The notes under the pieces: generated by a model
Database searches by the model: none
Seen by the model: the letters and a program-made list of their open reading frames with translations, nothing else
Told to the model about the DNA's origin: nothing
Assembly: GCA_963691655.1 (NCBI GenBank)
Contig: OY829327.1
Span: 63,004,079-63,068,078, forward strand
Origin: Toxonevra muliebris
Lineage: Eukaryota > Arthropoda > Insecta > Diptera > Pallopteridae
DNA: 64,000 nucleotides
Direction of reading: 5' to 3'
Position numbers and translations under genes: made by a program
Part shown: positions 22,229 to 32,830 of the stretch, one piece after another
Numbering within the stretch: position 1 is the stretch's first letter
Layout of the letters: every line of letters starts with the position of its first letter

Positions 22229-22800
22229 CCTAAAACACAATTAAGCTTTGCGGCTGCTTTGCTTTGACGTTTAAAGTAGAATCGTATGCATTCATTCGTA
22301 GCAAAACACAATTTGACCTCAGGCTTTAAATCGGAAATACGATTAACGCAGCTGAAACGCTGCGGATAGAGTTACTTTTTACTTTCAACGCCTTTTAGCA
22401 GTTGTTGTGGTTGTTTATGTTTTATATATTCCTATATGTTAAATATACCTATATGTATAATTAAATGTGATTTGCTAAGAATAAAACGATTTTTTTTTTT
22501 TTTTGAGAGACATTTAATTTCTGTGTTGCGCAGACGTTTGCTGCTGTTTGTTGATTGACCACCATATGCTATGAGAGCAAAAAACTTAAAATCAATTAAA
22601 CCATCATCATCCGAATCCATAATTTTGTAATTTTATTTCTCTAATAATTGGAAAAAAAAGTCCACGCACGCAGTGCAGTTTTTGAGAAAAAATAAGATCG
22701 AGTTTTTTGGCAGAAAAAAACAAAAGCGAATAAATGTCATATCAAAACACGCAGCCACAAAGCTTGATTGTGTTTTAGGCATTATTAACTTAACAGTCTA

Positions 22801-24217
22801 AAGGCGTTCTCCAGGGGGACCCACCAAGCCCACTCCTTTTAAGTTTATTCCTTGCAGACCTAAATGATCACTTGGAAACTCAAAATGTGGAAGGAATTTA
22901 CGTGGATAATCTGCATATTCATTCTCTACTCTACGCTGACGACCTGATTCTTCTAGCTGACAGCCCTACAAGCCTCCAAAAGGCCCTAGACGCCCTGATA
23001 ATGTTCTGTACTAGTAATAATCTCACAGTGAATGCCAATAAATCCAAAGTCATTGTCTTCAAGGCGGCAGGTAGAATTTCAAGAAATCTTTGTTTTAAGT
23101 TCGATCATACGGAATTGGAACTAGTCAAAGAGTACACTTGTCTGGGTATACCATTCTGTAGTTCTGGGTTATTCCTCAATACCACCAAACAAATGGTGAC
23201 TAAAGCGAACTCCGCAATGTCACAAGTTAAACATATTCTCATTAAAACCAAAATGCAATCACATAGCTCCCGGGTTTACCTCTTCAACAGTCTTATATTA
23301 TGTGTTTTGTTATATGGATCGAAAGTTTGGGCTCTGAACTACCCAGACTGCTTAGAAAAGACGCAAACTAGGTTTTTTAAGTCATTGTACTTTCTAGACC
23401 AATCTACGCCAAATTACATTGTTCGAAGAGAATTCAAGCTAAACAACTTTATTATATCTGTCAACAGAGCCATCAAACTATTATGTAAAATTTTAAGCAT
23501 GGATGTGAATAGATACCCTAAAAGATGTCTAATTGCTCTAATCAAATTAGATGCATCTGCTGCAAACATTACGAAGTACAACTGGTTTTCGTTATTAAAA
23601 AACTACCTCTGCCAGGTGAATAAAGAATATCATCTGGCTAACGCTAATCCTCATACTCTCCAGCGAGAGCTGAACACAATTGCTTGTGACCTTAGTAATT
23701 TCTACAATAATATGGACACCAACCTAATCATGAGCTCTAACTATGTTCCAAACTACAAATTTTTAGGAACTGGTTCGTTAACTAACATCAACGCTCTAAT
23801 TCAGAAGGTTAGACTTGCTTTTCACTTACAAACAGCAAACACCAGATGTTTTGTTTTAACCATTAATAACATGTCTCATAGAGTTAATCCAAATTACACC
23901 TGTTCTATTTGTAACATGGCAGAAGAAGAAACCCTCTTTCACATTATATGTAAATGTCCCATATACGAGGAATACCGAACTCGCTTTCTGCAAAAACATT
24001 TTACTCCAAATCAAATCCCAATTTTTTCTCTCTCTCAAATCCAAATTGTATCTCTTTTTTGTATATACCTTAAATTTAAGATCAATTATTTGCGAAAACT
24101 AAATATTAGCCTTATATTGCAAAAAAAAAAAAAGTGTATATATATCTTACGTACTTATAAGCCAATCATTGTTATAGCTTAGCTAAAGAACAATTTAATG
24201 AATAAATAAAAAAAAAA
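22801..24217 (+). mobile_element. 5'-truncated LINE with target duplication
   Basis: The insert begins inside the RT palm and ends in an A-rich tail (24196-24217). It is flanked by CTTAACAGTCTA (22789-22800) and CTTGGCAGTCTA (24218-24229), a 12-bp duplication with two mismatches. Truncation at the 5' end plus a variable-length duplication is the signature of target-primed reverse transcription. Confidence 0.85.
22803..24182 (+). CDS. Truncated LINE polyprotein: RT palm to C-terminal zinc knuckle
   Basis: An uninterrupted frame of about 460 codons with no start codon, because the insertion is 5'-truncated. It starts with the palm motif GVLQGDPPSPLL. YADD follows about 40 residues later, then EYTCLGIPF of the thumb and a long C-terminal region with ILCVLLYGSKVWALNY. 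The end holds a CCHC-type knuckle (CSICNMAEEETLFHIICKC). The fingers, endonuclease and ORF1 are missing. The lack of any frameshift makes this the best preserved LINE fragment here. The exact clade is uncertain. Confidence 0.85.
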   Translation, partial: GVLQGDPPSPLLLSLFLADLNDHLETQNVEGIYVDNLHIHSLLYADDLILLADSPTSLQKALDALIMFCTSNNLTVNANKSKVIVFKAAGRISRNLCFKFDHTELELVKEYTCLGIPFCSSGLFLNTTKQMVTKANSAMSQVKHILIKTKMQSHSSRVYLFNSLILCVLLYGSKVWALNYPDCLEKTQTRFFKSLYFLDQSTPNYIVRREFKLNNFIISVNRAIKLLCKILSMDVNRYPKRCLIALIKLDASAANITKYNWFSLLKNYLCQVNKEYHLANANPHTLQRELNTIACDLSNFYNNMDTNLIMSSNYVPNYKFLGTGSLTNINALIQKVRLAFHLQTANTRCFVLTINNMSHRVNPNYTCSICNMAEEETLFHIICKCPIYEEYRTRFLQKHFTPNQIPIFSLSQIQIVSLFCIYLKFKINYLRKLNISLILQKKKKCIYILRTYKPIIVIA

Positions 24218-24229
24218 CTTGGCAGTCTA

Positions 24230-24755
24230 TTTCCCAGAAACTTTTTGAGTGTTTCTGTAAAAGTTCATGATAAAAATTTATAATGTGCTTTTGCTTATGG
24301 ACGCAAATATTTGCTCTTTTCCCCAACAAATTCTTGGAATGGAGGGTGCAAAAGCAGCCATCAAAAGCAGTAATTGTTGTTTCCTTAACCCTTGGATGGG
24401 TTCTACATTTGGGATGTGTTTCTAGCATGTATATGTGTACAGCTTTGAAAAGACGTATTGTGAGGACGCAAGTCGGTCCACCCCCTCGTTTGCGTCTCCC
24501 CAGTGGAGTTACCTTTATATTTTATTTTTTATATATTCCATTATTGTTTATTTTACTTCATTATTTTCTTTTATTACCATTAATTGTTTATTTTATTATA
24601 TATTGAATTGTTTATTTTTGGTTATTCTCTAATTGTTAAGTTTTCTTATTATTTGCCCATGAAGGGACAGTTTGTGTTATTAAATAACCTAAAAATTGCT
24701 AAATTTAAGTATTGTACATTAAAACGAAAATGCAACCCTTCAATTGCATAAATTA
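24230..24755. other. No gene recognised
   Basis: A slightly less AT-rich patch (24290-24510) carries a short ORF without recognisable motifs. T-rich sequence follows to 24660. Confidence 0.35.
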
Positions 24756-24850
24756 ATAGTCGAGTGGTGAACACACTCATCTAGCTGAATGACGCCATGT
24801 TTCGAACTCAACGAAGGGAAAAAACAACGAAAATACAAGCAGATGGCGGC
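24756..24850 (+). mobile_element. tRNA-like SINE head
   Basis: Shows an A-box-like TAGTCGAGTGG (24757-24767) and a B-box-like GTTTCGAACTC at 24799-24809, with SINE-like rather than tRNA-like flanks. The downstream sequence is the target of the dimeric SINE insertion. Confidence 0.45.
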
Positions 24851-24906
24851 GAACGAAGAAAACTCTTTCTCTTTCGGCGATCAACAGCGGCAGCAAGCAG
24901 ACGTAT

Positions 24907-25347
24907 TATTATTATTATTATTTGAAGGAAGGACGACTCGAAAGTCAGGCACTGCGACCTATAAGATCTTTTGTACCAAAGCCCCAAGAAAGAAAGAAAG
25001 GAAGGGAGAAAGAAAGATAGATAAGATACATACCCAAGCCGAGAATCGAACTCGGGTCTCCAGAAACAAGAGTCTGGCACTCTTCCACTAGACCACAGTG
25101 GCGATGGTAGGACCTACAGTTTAACGCCGATTCCGAACGGCTATGTGGCAATTTTTTATCAGCTCGGTGGTCTTGCCATTACCAACCAAGGTGTGTACTT
25201 GTACACATTCTTATAATTCTCATCCACTTCATATCGATAGTGAATATAAGAAGTTTATGAGAATTAACCACCAGACCAAGACGGGAATCGAACCCGCAAC
25301 CTTCTGGATGAAAGTCTAGTGCACTATCCACTAGACTATCGAGGTCG
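24907..25347 (-). mobile_element. Dimeric tRNA-derived SINE with 12-bp target duplication
   Basis: Read on the minus strand, the unit has a first head at 25347-25265 (A box TAGTCTAGTGG, B box GGGTTCGATTCCC) and a body with GGTAATGGCAAGACCACC that ends near 25112. A second complete head at 25110-25025 (A box TGGTCTAGTGG, B box GAGTTCGATTC) follows, then a tail ending in an ATT repeat (24907-24922). AAGCAGACGTAT stands on both sides (24895-24906 and 25348-25359). No duplication separates the two heads, so the pair probably inserted as one unit. The first half matches the SINE at 20105-20856. Confidence 0.75.
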
Positions 25348-25359
25348 AAGCAGACGTAT

Positions 25360-25997
25360 ATTCAGGTGAGTGTCTCCCGACGGAACAGTGAAGGAAAGTG
25401 ACTGGGAAAGCTATTTTTTTTTTACATCGACGCTCCTTGGTGCCACGCACCAGGAGGATCATCGGGATAGGCCACGCCGTCCACCCCACAGTGTTTATAG
25501 AAAACAAATCCATAAAATTAAAGTTAAATAAAAATAAAAAAAAAGTAATATTTTAAAAAATGAATAAATAAATAAACAAAATATAAAAATTGAAAACGAA
25601 GTGAGTGTGTGTTCTTTTTTTTGTTCATCACCTTTTAGTGCTACGTACTAAAGGGTCCATTTGCCGGTTTCAGATCGACGCTCCTTTGTGCCACGCACTA
25701 GGAGAGATTCGAGGGATAGGCCACGCCATCGTCCAGCGGAATTTAAGGTGCAACGCACCATACGATAGTTTGTAAGTAGGTGCTCCATAGTGCCACGCAC
25801 TGGGAGGAACCACAAGGCCACGCCTTGAGGTAAAATAAAAGTGAAATTAAAAAAAATAGAGGGGCAAGATCCCCAAGTGAGTGGTGTGTAGTGTCCGTAA
25901 ATTGAAAGTAGTTCACCCCGGTCCCTGTAACAAATAAATTTCTGTAGCCTAGAACCCTGGACTCGGCGAGTGATACCCAGGCTAGAGCTTCGTTACA
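25360..25997 (+). repeat. Hairpin array, possible solo LTR
   Basis: Five short stem-loops built on the pattern GGTGCCACGCACC, extended in the best case to CTCCTTGGTGCCACGCACCA plus GGAG. They lie at about 25435-25458, 25632-25651, 25680-25704, 25746-25763 and 25784-25808. A second word, AGGCCACGCC, recurs at 25468, 25715 and 25820. Further right come AATAAA (25929-25934) and a GC-richer stretch ending CTTCGTTACA (25988-25997). That end could be an LTR 3' end, but no partner LTR or clear TG start is visible. Confidence 0.5.
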
Positions 25998-26177
25998 GTA
26001 TATATCGTAAGTGATGGTGATTCGGATCGATGTATTTAAGTCGGATCAATTTTGGTTTGCTAATAATTTTCTTTGGTGTTTTTTATAATTATTTTCTTTT
26101 TTCGAAACGAACGAGGTTTATCTTCCCGTTCTAATGGTATGCAACACTTATTTCAAATTAATCAGTTGTGAGTTTAG

Positions 26178-26493
26178 AACGGTAGTGGTAGTTTCTTTCA
26201 ATATCTCTATTCAGTGAAGATATTTGGAATCAAATCCGTAATTCTGGGTTATGATTTCAAATTTAGTAGCTTATATAGGATATTGAAAGATTAAGAACTA
26301 TCACTAAGATCATTGATGAGGAATTGTGGCGGATTCCGAAACGGCCGTCTGATTTGCCCGTCTCTATATACATTGTTGTTGTGATGACTACATTTGTTCA
26401 TTAACCTGTTTATATATAACTTCAAATAACGAAATTGACATGAGCTTAAGTCATGACTTTGAAAATTAACCTCTAGATTTAATTTTCATAGTC
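26178..26493 (-). repeat. Dispersed repeat family R1 with adjoining palindrome
   Basis: Complement of 17801-18050 with only a few differences, then the 39-bp palindrome at 26455-26493, also found at 18215-18253. It defines the longest common R1 unit in the window (about 315 bp). No ORF, and no duplication is evident at its ends. Confidence 0.8.
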
Positions 26494-26519
26494 TCCTAAA
26501 AAACTATCATGAAACAAAT

Positions 26520-27876
26520 TTTGTTCTACCAACTTATTCCGATCGAAACAAATTTTATTTCTTTGTGGAGTTTCAAATCGATTCATCAAGAAACAAAAAA
26601 GATATACATGTGCCCTAATTAGGCCCAGGTGCCCATCCTAGAGTTAACTCTGCAATTTCTCTCTGCATACAATTTACGTTTTCTGTACTGTTGTCTATAT
26701 TGGCCATATATATAGTCTAACTTTTTCACTGATTCCGCTGTATGATTCTAAATATTAAAAAAATTTACAAAGATTCTCCTTTTATTCGGCATTTTATAAA
26801 TTTATTCACAAGGTAAATATTGAGCTGTCAAGTAAAATTGTGTACGAAAAAAAAACTCTCGTGTGGTTTCAATTTCAAATAAAATTGAAATTGCGGAATT
26901 TGATCTCCGTAAGAATAAGCTATAAGCATTATAAAAAAATTAGACGTTAAGAGAAAAACTAAAAACGCCATCATGTTCTGCATACTCGAAATATATAAAA
27001 TCCACTTTCAAAACTCTTGAGCTTTTCTTTTTGGTCAATTCCATTGTGTAGTGTTTTAATACATATATGATTTTTTTTAAACCGCTATAAAAAAAAGCGT
27101 ACTCCAATTATATAAGATCCACTTTCAAAACTCTTGAGTTTTTTGGCCGTTGTACAGTGTTATTACTAAGCGGAAATTTTCTTTATGAAACATGTTTATA
27201 AAAGCTAAGAGAATATCTAATTAAAAAAATTGGAGGAATCGTATTATATAGTGGTTGTCTACAGCTCCGTAGCTATTTTTTTAACCTTTAATAAAAGACA
27301 AACAAATCAAGAATAATTTTTCATGACGCACTCCATACTTGCAATATTTGAAATTTTAGCTTCGATACTTGCGACATCTTTTGTCTTACCTTTGTATTAC
27401 ACTGAATAAAGTTTGGGGAAGGTCCGTCGATTTTATATTGCTGACGAAATGTATTTAATTGAATCAGTTTTGAGGTTTAAATGAAGAATACCGCATGATA
27501 TTTGGTGTCATGATTGTGGAAGACCTAAGTAACCATAATTTGAAAACAAAAATTTTCTATCAAGCCCCATTAAAATTCGGGCGTCAAAAGGTTAGGTAGA
27601 ATATCTTGAAATCGTAATATGATAAAAAATTCTAATTTAGGTTCTGATTTGGCAATTCTAGATTCTGATTCAGCAATTAATAATTCATAGGATATATCTA
27701 CCTACTTTAGTTTTTCAGTCTGACGTAAGCCAATATTTCTCAAGCCCGTGCCATGTAATCTAGAAGTAAACCCGATTAAATGTACTTGGAACTGCTCATA
27801 TACAGTACATGTGTACTTGGAACTGTAAATTTATAGTACCTAAGTAGAATTTATGCATGTTTACACAAAACATGTA
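26520..27876. other. No gene recognised; contains a short direct repeat
   Basis: ATCCACTTTCAAAACTCTTG occurs at 27000-27019 and again at 27117-27136, within similar 40-bp contexts. No coding evidence. Otherwise AT-rich intron-like sequence. Confidence 0.4.
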
Positions 27877-28086
27877 AAGCTATAAACAGAATTGCAGCGT
27901 ATCGACGAATTTACGCTGCAGAAAAATGCTGTCACTATAAAAATACCAAGTTGATTTTAAATAGCGGCGTGAAATAGTTGACAGCTGCAATTCTGTTCCA
28001 TCCCATAGGGTTATGGGCGTTTTAAATGTAACAGTGTTTTTGCACCGCGTAAATTCGTCGATACGCCGCAATTCTGTTCATAGCTT
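27877..28086. mobile_element. Foldback MITE with long TIRs
   Basis: A 210-bp element with inverted arms of about 58 bp (AAGCTATAAACAGAATTGC and GTATCGACGAATTTACGC in the left arm, mirrored at the right end). The arms are about 85-90% matched by eye. It would fold into one hairpin if transcribed. The target duplication is ambiguous. Confidence 0.8.
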
Positions 28087-28947
28087 AAGATATATTTTAC
28101 TTTTTGTGCTTTTCCTAAAAAATATAAGCTGCAAAATATGCTTTCTCATGTTTGAAATGGTTTACTTGATAATCATTTCCTCTCATAAAAGTATATGGCA
28201 GATAATACCCTCAGTATTCAAAAGTTAGAAACACAATAAACGTTGTTCGGTTTAGTGTCATGTTGTTCTCTATCAAGTGAAATTGCTATATAATACAAAA
28301 ATATTTGTGTGGTTTAAAAATAATAACATTAAACAGATTTTAAAAATCAATCCCAAAACAACAAAAATTTAACGTAAGTAAAGAAATGTTTAGGGAAAAC
28401 TATAATTAGAAATCCAAAAGGATAAAAGGAGTTTTCGTTTGCTGAAGTTAATTAAACAAATTGAAAATTTTATTTAATTGCTATGCAATCAGTTTTTGAG
28501 TATAATATTGTATTAACATATTTGCTAAATATGATGAAATAAATTATTTGCACACGTTTTTAACATTATTGATTTTGTTTTCAAGCGTATCTACTGCGCA
28601 AAATCCTGTTATAAATTCTTATGCTCTAAGATACATTGAAATGTTTATTATGAAATGAAGGAAAACTAATCAAAAATTAAAGTTTATCCAAAATATTTTT
28701 GACACAAAGTAGAAACAACATAAGTGTTGAGTGAGTTAAATGTTTTAAATACAAATATTTAAGAGACAATGGCAGCAGCTTAGAAGGTTCTATGTTCAGA
28801 ACTAAAAACTATTTTTGAAATTATTTCAAAACTTGCACTGAGCCTGGTTTTCATTACGTTCAAGAATCAAGTTTCTACAGTATTTGCATTTAATTGCTTC
28901 AAAATCTAGCACTACAAGATACAAATATTATCCTTAACTTAATCTAA
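28087..28947. other. No gene recognised; AT-rich
   Basis: No ORF with recognisable content and no repeat linked to another part of the window. Confidence 0.4.
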
Positions 28948-29106
28948 TACTATGCTCGCACTGAACCGAAATTGCGTGGTTTCATAATTTCTGGGGTTTC
29001 GGTTGAAACTACGTTGAAATGCTCAATTTCGGCATATAAAAATATGTCAAATGAAACCACAGAAATGAGGTGGTTTCAAAGGAACCGGATTCGAAATCAA
29101 GCAAAA
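28948..29106 (+). repeat. Dispersed repeat family R3, copy 2
   Basis: Matches the complement of 6712-6872 over about 160 bp. Non-coding. Confidence 0.65.
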
Positions 29107-29178
29107 ATCTAATGTAAACCTGAATGTGTTCGCTGAAATGAATATTGAAATGAATTTGCTCGGACATTTCTATATTTT

Positions 29179-29279
29179 TAAGTTATATATAAACAGGTTA
29201 ATGAACAAATGTAGTCATCACAACAACAATGTATATAGAGACGGGCAAATCAGACGGCCGTTTCGGAATCCGCCACAAT
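29179..29279 (+). repeat. R1 fragment flanked by a perfect 12-bp duplication
   Basis: A 101-bp R1 piece stands between two copies of TTTCTATATTTT (29167-29178, 29280-29291). It carries the GAGACGGGCAAATCAGACGG core and stops at CCGCCACAAT, the same break point as the fragment at 18281-18387. The 12-bp duplication suggests insertion by LINE machinery. Confidence 0.8.
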
Positions 29280-29313
29280 TTTCTATATTTTGTTTGCGTA
29301 CAACTTGATTAAT

Positions 29314-29445
29314 ATGGAGAAACAAATAATAAAAAAAAAATTGTGGAGTACGCGGGAAGAGGAGCTCATAGCCGAGGTATGGGCAAAAAAGATGGAGGAG
29401 CTACGTAAGGCAGAAAAAACGGCCATACATAGAAACAAAAACTAA
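29314..29445 (+). CDS. Short ORF with a Myb/SANT-like stretch
   Basis: A 43-codon ORF from ATG to TAA. Residues 11-37 (WSTREEELIAEVWAKKMEEL and following) have the Trp and acidic/hydrophobic spacing of the first helices of Myb/SANT-like domains, which occur in many insect proteins and in accessory proteins of some DNA transposons. It stops after about half a domain, so it is a fragment of a transposon or host gene. The R1 insertion lies 35 bp upstream. Confidence 0.3.
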   Translation: MEKQIIKKKLWSTREEELIAEVWAKKMEELRKAEKTAIHRNKN

Positions 29446-29484
29446 TTTAAAATTGTAAATTTCAACCAAACTTTCATTCTAATT

Positions 29485-29650
29485 AGAATAATTAACAAAT
29501 CGCAACCAACATTTTCTTTTTGGTTACCCATAACAACTAACATCACAAAAATATTTTTTTGGTTGCCCATAACCAATATCGCAATCAAAATATTATTTTT
29601 GATTACCCATAACCAATATCGCACCCAAACATTTTTTCGGCTACCCATAC
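29485..29650. repeat. Minisatellite, about 43-bp unit, 3-4 copies
   Basis: Units contain GGTTACCCATAACC then AATATCGCA and a T-rich link, at about 29516, 29558, 29602 and partly 29638. Units differ at several positions. Confidence 0.75.
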
Positions 29651-29765
29651 ACTTTGATGAGAAAATCAGTTTTGGAGGGATTAAAACTATTTACATAGAG
29701 TGCATGTTAGTTCTGAGAATCGTGCTTTATACGTCAAAAAACATCGGGATCCGCTGGAACATAAA

Positions 29766-30134
29766 GGCTGCTTCCACAAACGCGTGCAACCATGACGGAC
29801 TTTTTCAAAAAAGAACGGTGGAATTGGAATTTTGCCGCTTTTTCTTGTGCTCGTGAAGATAGGTTCTTTTGTTTGTTAAAAAAATAGCGATAAAATAAAG
29901 ATAGTGTATGTCCCAGCGGCGCATTCTTTGTTTTGCTGATGTTGCGTATTCAACTTTTAAAAAGTTATGAGGAAAAGCGCCATAATCGGAACAATATGAA
30001 CATGGAACATTCGTCAATGCACCAAATTTAATTTTATTTTTTAATTTTCGACGCATCTCTTTTCTTTCTTTCCACATATTTTTCTACCTATCTCTTTCAG
30101 ACAGTAGTTCATACTTGCGCCCGTGTGAGCAGCC
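29766..30134. mobile_element. MITE with GGCTG...CAGCC termini, copy 2
   Basis: Left end GGCTGCTTCCACAAACGCGT, right end TTGCGCCCGTGTGAGCAGCC. The interior matches both halves of 36449-38231 (for example AACCATGACGGACTTTT and GATAGGTTCTTTTGTT) and lacks the insertion present there, so it serves as an empty-site reference. Confidence 0.8.
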
Positions 30135-30159
30135 TCAAATATCACATTGAAATATTAGG

Positions 30160-30545
30160 GCGATGATACACTATCAAACTTTTGCTGTCAATGTTTTTCT
30201 CAAGGTGTATTTAATAAGGTGAATTCATCTCTGAGAATTCTCTCATTTTATTTGAAGAGCCAGATGTTGTAGTGTCAAAATGGTGCAAAATGCAAACAAA
30301 GAAAATGTTAGTGCCAAAATTCAAATTTTAATTATTCACAACGGAAGCTGTTTTTGACACTTTAAAATTCACTCTCTGAGGTGACTTCACCGTGTTAAAT
30401 ACACCTTAGATTTTCTATTTCACTCTCTCCTCAATGTTTTGCTTGATGCCCTGTTATACCATCAATTTTGCTTTATGTTTTTTTACTACTTTTATCTGCA
30501 ACTATGTTTTTCCAGCTAAAAAGTATTTTATTGTATTTTGGAGTG
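30160..30545. repeat. Dispersed repeat R4 containing a small MITE
   Basis: The outer parts (TTTTGCTGTCAATGTTTT and TATCTGCAACTATGTTTTTC) match 36128-36245. The copy there lacks the 206-bp insert at 30202-30407. Confidence 0.65.
30202..30407. mobile_element. MITE with AAGGTGTATTTAA termini
   Basis: Starts AAGGTGTATTTAATAAGGTG and ends with the imperfect inverted complement (CACCGTGTTAAATACACCTT). It is absent from the related repeat at 36128-36245. No coding capacity. The target duplication is not clear. Confidence 0.75.
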
Positions 30546-31567
30546 AATGAAAATTTAACAATTTAAAATGGAAAATAATTATAATGACAGTACGAGATAA
30601 TGTTGGTAGAAATAGCAACAAATTATACAAAAAATATTGCATTCATGTATAAAAAATGCAGATATTGCATTCATGTATAAAAATTGGAGATATTCTGTCT
30701 GTTTAACTTCTGATGATGCAGGAGCTTCTGCTATTTCTGAATATCGCAAATGGCGATGAAGATTCTTCAGAAGTAGTCGGGCGAATAATTTATGTTTAAT
30801 TTTTTCATTATTTATTTTCTTGTAATATTTAACAATTTTTATTTTATTAAATTTCGCAGACACTTTGTTTTTTAAATTTAGCTGCCGCTACAATTTGACG
30901 TTTTGTTTCGTGCAAGAAAAGTTTTTTTTTTGCATTCCCGTACTTTTGTGCTTTTTTGTCTATAGCAGAGTGTTTTTTTTACTTTCAGTTTACCAAACTT
31001 TACCCAAAAAGCACGGAAATAGACCTAAAATTAGCATAAAAATATTAAAATAAATTTAGAAATTAGTATTTAAACAAAAAGGAATTGAATCAAATAAATA
31101 GATAAATTAATTGAAAAAAACTAACTCAGCCGCTTGCAATCAACTCGGCATAAAAAAACCCAACAGCAATAACGCAGACGATTGCGGGATATTTTTCAAG
31201 CGACATTAATTTCGTTTGAAATTCTACATTTTTATAAATGCGGACGGTGGAGGCCAAGCTGAAATTTCGAATTACTTATCGCGTATGTACGTCCCTCACT
31301 TATCCCATTCTGAGAGCAAACCGATTAAAAGCCAAAAAATCTTCAATCACACGTCTTTATCGTCACAAATTCAAACAGCTAATAGTATTATCGAATTTTT
31401 TTTTTATTTTTTTTTAAGTTTCTCTTTTCGCGTTAAAATAACTGTGATAGCGATTACGTCTTCCGGTAACTTTTTTTATATGCATTAAAATATACTTCGT
31501 TGTTGTGCGTATACGCATCATTAAGACTCAATGAGTTAACCGTCTACTCAATTACTAATATACAAGC

Positions 31568-32180
31568 ATGGTTATCCCTTCTGGGGCGTCATTTCGAGTC
31601 CAAGGAATTGGTAGTCCAGATGCTCGTGACAAAACCAAATACAACGTAGCCGTGATGTGTACGGATGATAAACTTAACGAGCAAGTATACGACATCATAA
31701 GCAACCCTCCTTCACCTGATAGCTGTGAGACTTTGAAACAAGCCAAGGTATTTGTTGCTACAACTGCTACTGGCGCAACTAGCGACCAACAGTTGGGGTC
31801 GCCACATATGCCGAGCGAAAAACTCGCTGTGATAGCGGATACTATAGCGAACTCCGTTCGCACCAACTGAGTAGAATCCAACTCCCCCAAAAATAAGTCA
31901 ATACAACAAATTTTATCTGAATTTGCTGCGACCAAGCCGGAAAGCCGTGTAGCTAATGTTGAACGCATTCTCGCGCGCATCGAAGTGAAGCTTGGACAAG
32001 ATAGCAACAATCGTTCCCGTTTCATAGCACGTCGCTCAGGCAATCGATCGGCAGTTCGCGTACAAATAATAACGCAGGCGTATGCTGGTATCACCAACGA
32101 TATGATAGGGATGCCAAAAAACTTTTGAAATTTTGCAGCTTCACAAAAAACCAATTCTGTCGACGCCCTCAAACTAAAAT
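31568..32180 (+). pseudogene. Gag remnant of the CsRn1-like Gypsy element
   Basis: The frame 31568-31870 (100 codons) holds the conserved capsid block VYDIISNPPSPDSCETLK and the following PSEKLAVIADTIANS. A stop at 31868 breaks it, and homology continues to the CWYHQRY knuckle block near 32090-32150. There the cysteine and histidine spacing is of CHCC type with at least one cysteine lost. Gag would form the intracellular particle. The minus-strand ORF 31555-32172 is only the shadow of this region. Confidence 0.7.
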
Positions 32181-32299
32181 GTCGTCCACAGTAATGCCTC
32201 TTTCACAATGCTATCATCAGCCAACTAAACACCACCGGAAATTATCAAAACATCAACTACATTAAGCTAGGTCGACACAGCTTTGAATAAGACGACACC

Positions 32300-32830
32300 A
32301 CGACGTTTATTCATCAATGTTCGTAGATCTAAATAAAAGTTCTTATTCGACAGTGTCGCGTCTAATCAACAATAAGTAAAGAGTCGCCGTTACTGTATGC
32401 CGCAAACAACTCGAATCAAAACATACGGTCACATCAAACTGACGCTTGACCTAGGACTCCGACGTTCAGCAGAAACAGCGAGCAACATCATCGGTGCAGA
32501 TATTTTAAGAACCCTTCCAAATGCAACTTTGGTCAACAAGAAATCGAATTTTCGGGTCATCTGATGAGCTCTGTCATTATCAAACCGGAACCAAAGAAAA
32601 TCATAGCAATTAAAGATTTTCCTTTGCCCAAAGTAGAGAGATTAACTTCTACCGGCTTTTTATTCCTCATACTATAACGCACCAATAACCGCGCATAGCA
32701 TTGATAAACGGCAACAAAAATAAAGGCCGCGCAACAATCAGCCCGAACGACGAGGCAATCGAATGGTTCAAACAGCGCAAACAAGATCTTATCAACCCAA
32801 TTTCGCTCGCTCATTATATTTTGCGATCCA
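32300..32830 (+). pseudogene. Protease and RT/RNase H remnants of the Gypsy element
   Basis: The protease active-site region (FLFDS near 32340) and the TYGHIKLTLDLGLRR and IIGADIL blocks (32420-32510) are legible. Directly after, the end of RT appears (IEFSGHL, KIIAIKDFPLPK; 32540-32640), so the whole catalytic RT core has been deleted between them. The start of RNase H (32755-32815) follows before the next insertion. It is multiply frameshifted and non-functional. Confidence 0.75.

Larger units (their letters stand above)
20857..22779. mobile_element. TIR element with CCTAAAACACAATTAAGC termini, split by a hAT element
   Basis: The right part (22229-22779) starts ACACAATTAAGCTTTGCGGC after the duplicated site and ends in the near-exact inverted complement (GCTTGATTGTGTTTTAGG). 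The first 8 bp (CCTAAAAC) lie at 20857-20864, left of the hAT insertion that duplicated them. The outer flanks CATTATA (20850-20856) and CATTATT (22780-22786) are a probable target duplication. No coding capacity. Confidence 0.75.

Noticed and set aside
24789..25091. ORFs on both strands across the SINE pair
   Set aside because: They span SINE heads, tails and microsatellite and have no coding signature.
25025..25347. Minus-strand sequences that look like tRNA genes (good A and B boxes at 25265-25347 and 25025-25110)
   Set aside because: The aminoacyl stem and anticodon arm do not fold properly, they continue into SINE bodies, and the pair is flanked by one insertion duplication.
31555..32172. 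Minus-strand ORF of 205 codons
   Set aside because: Antisense to the recognisable Gypsy gag remnant.
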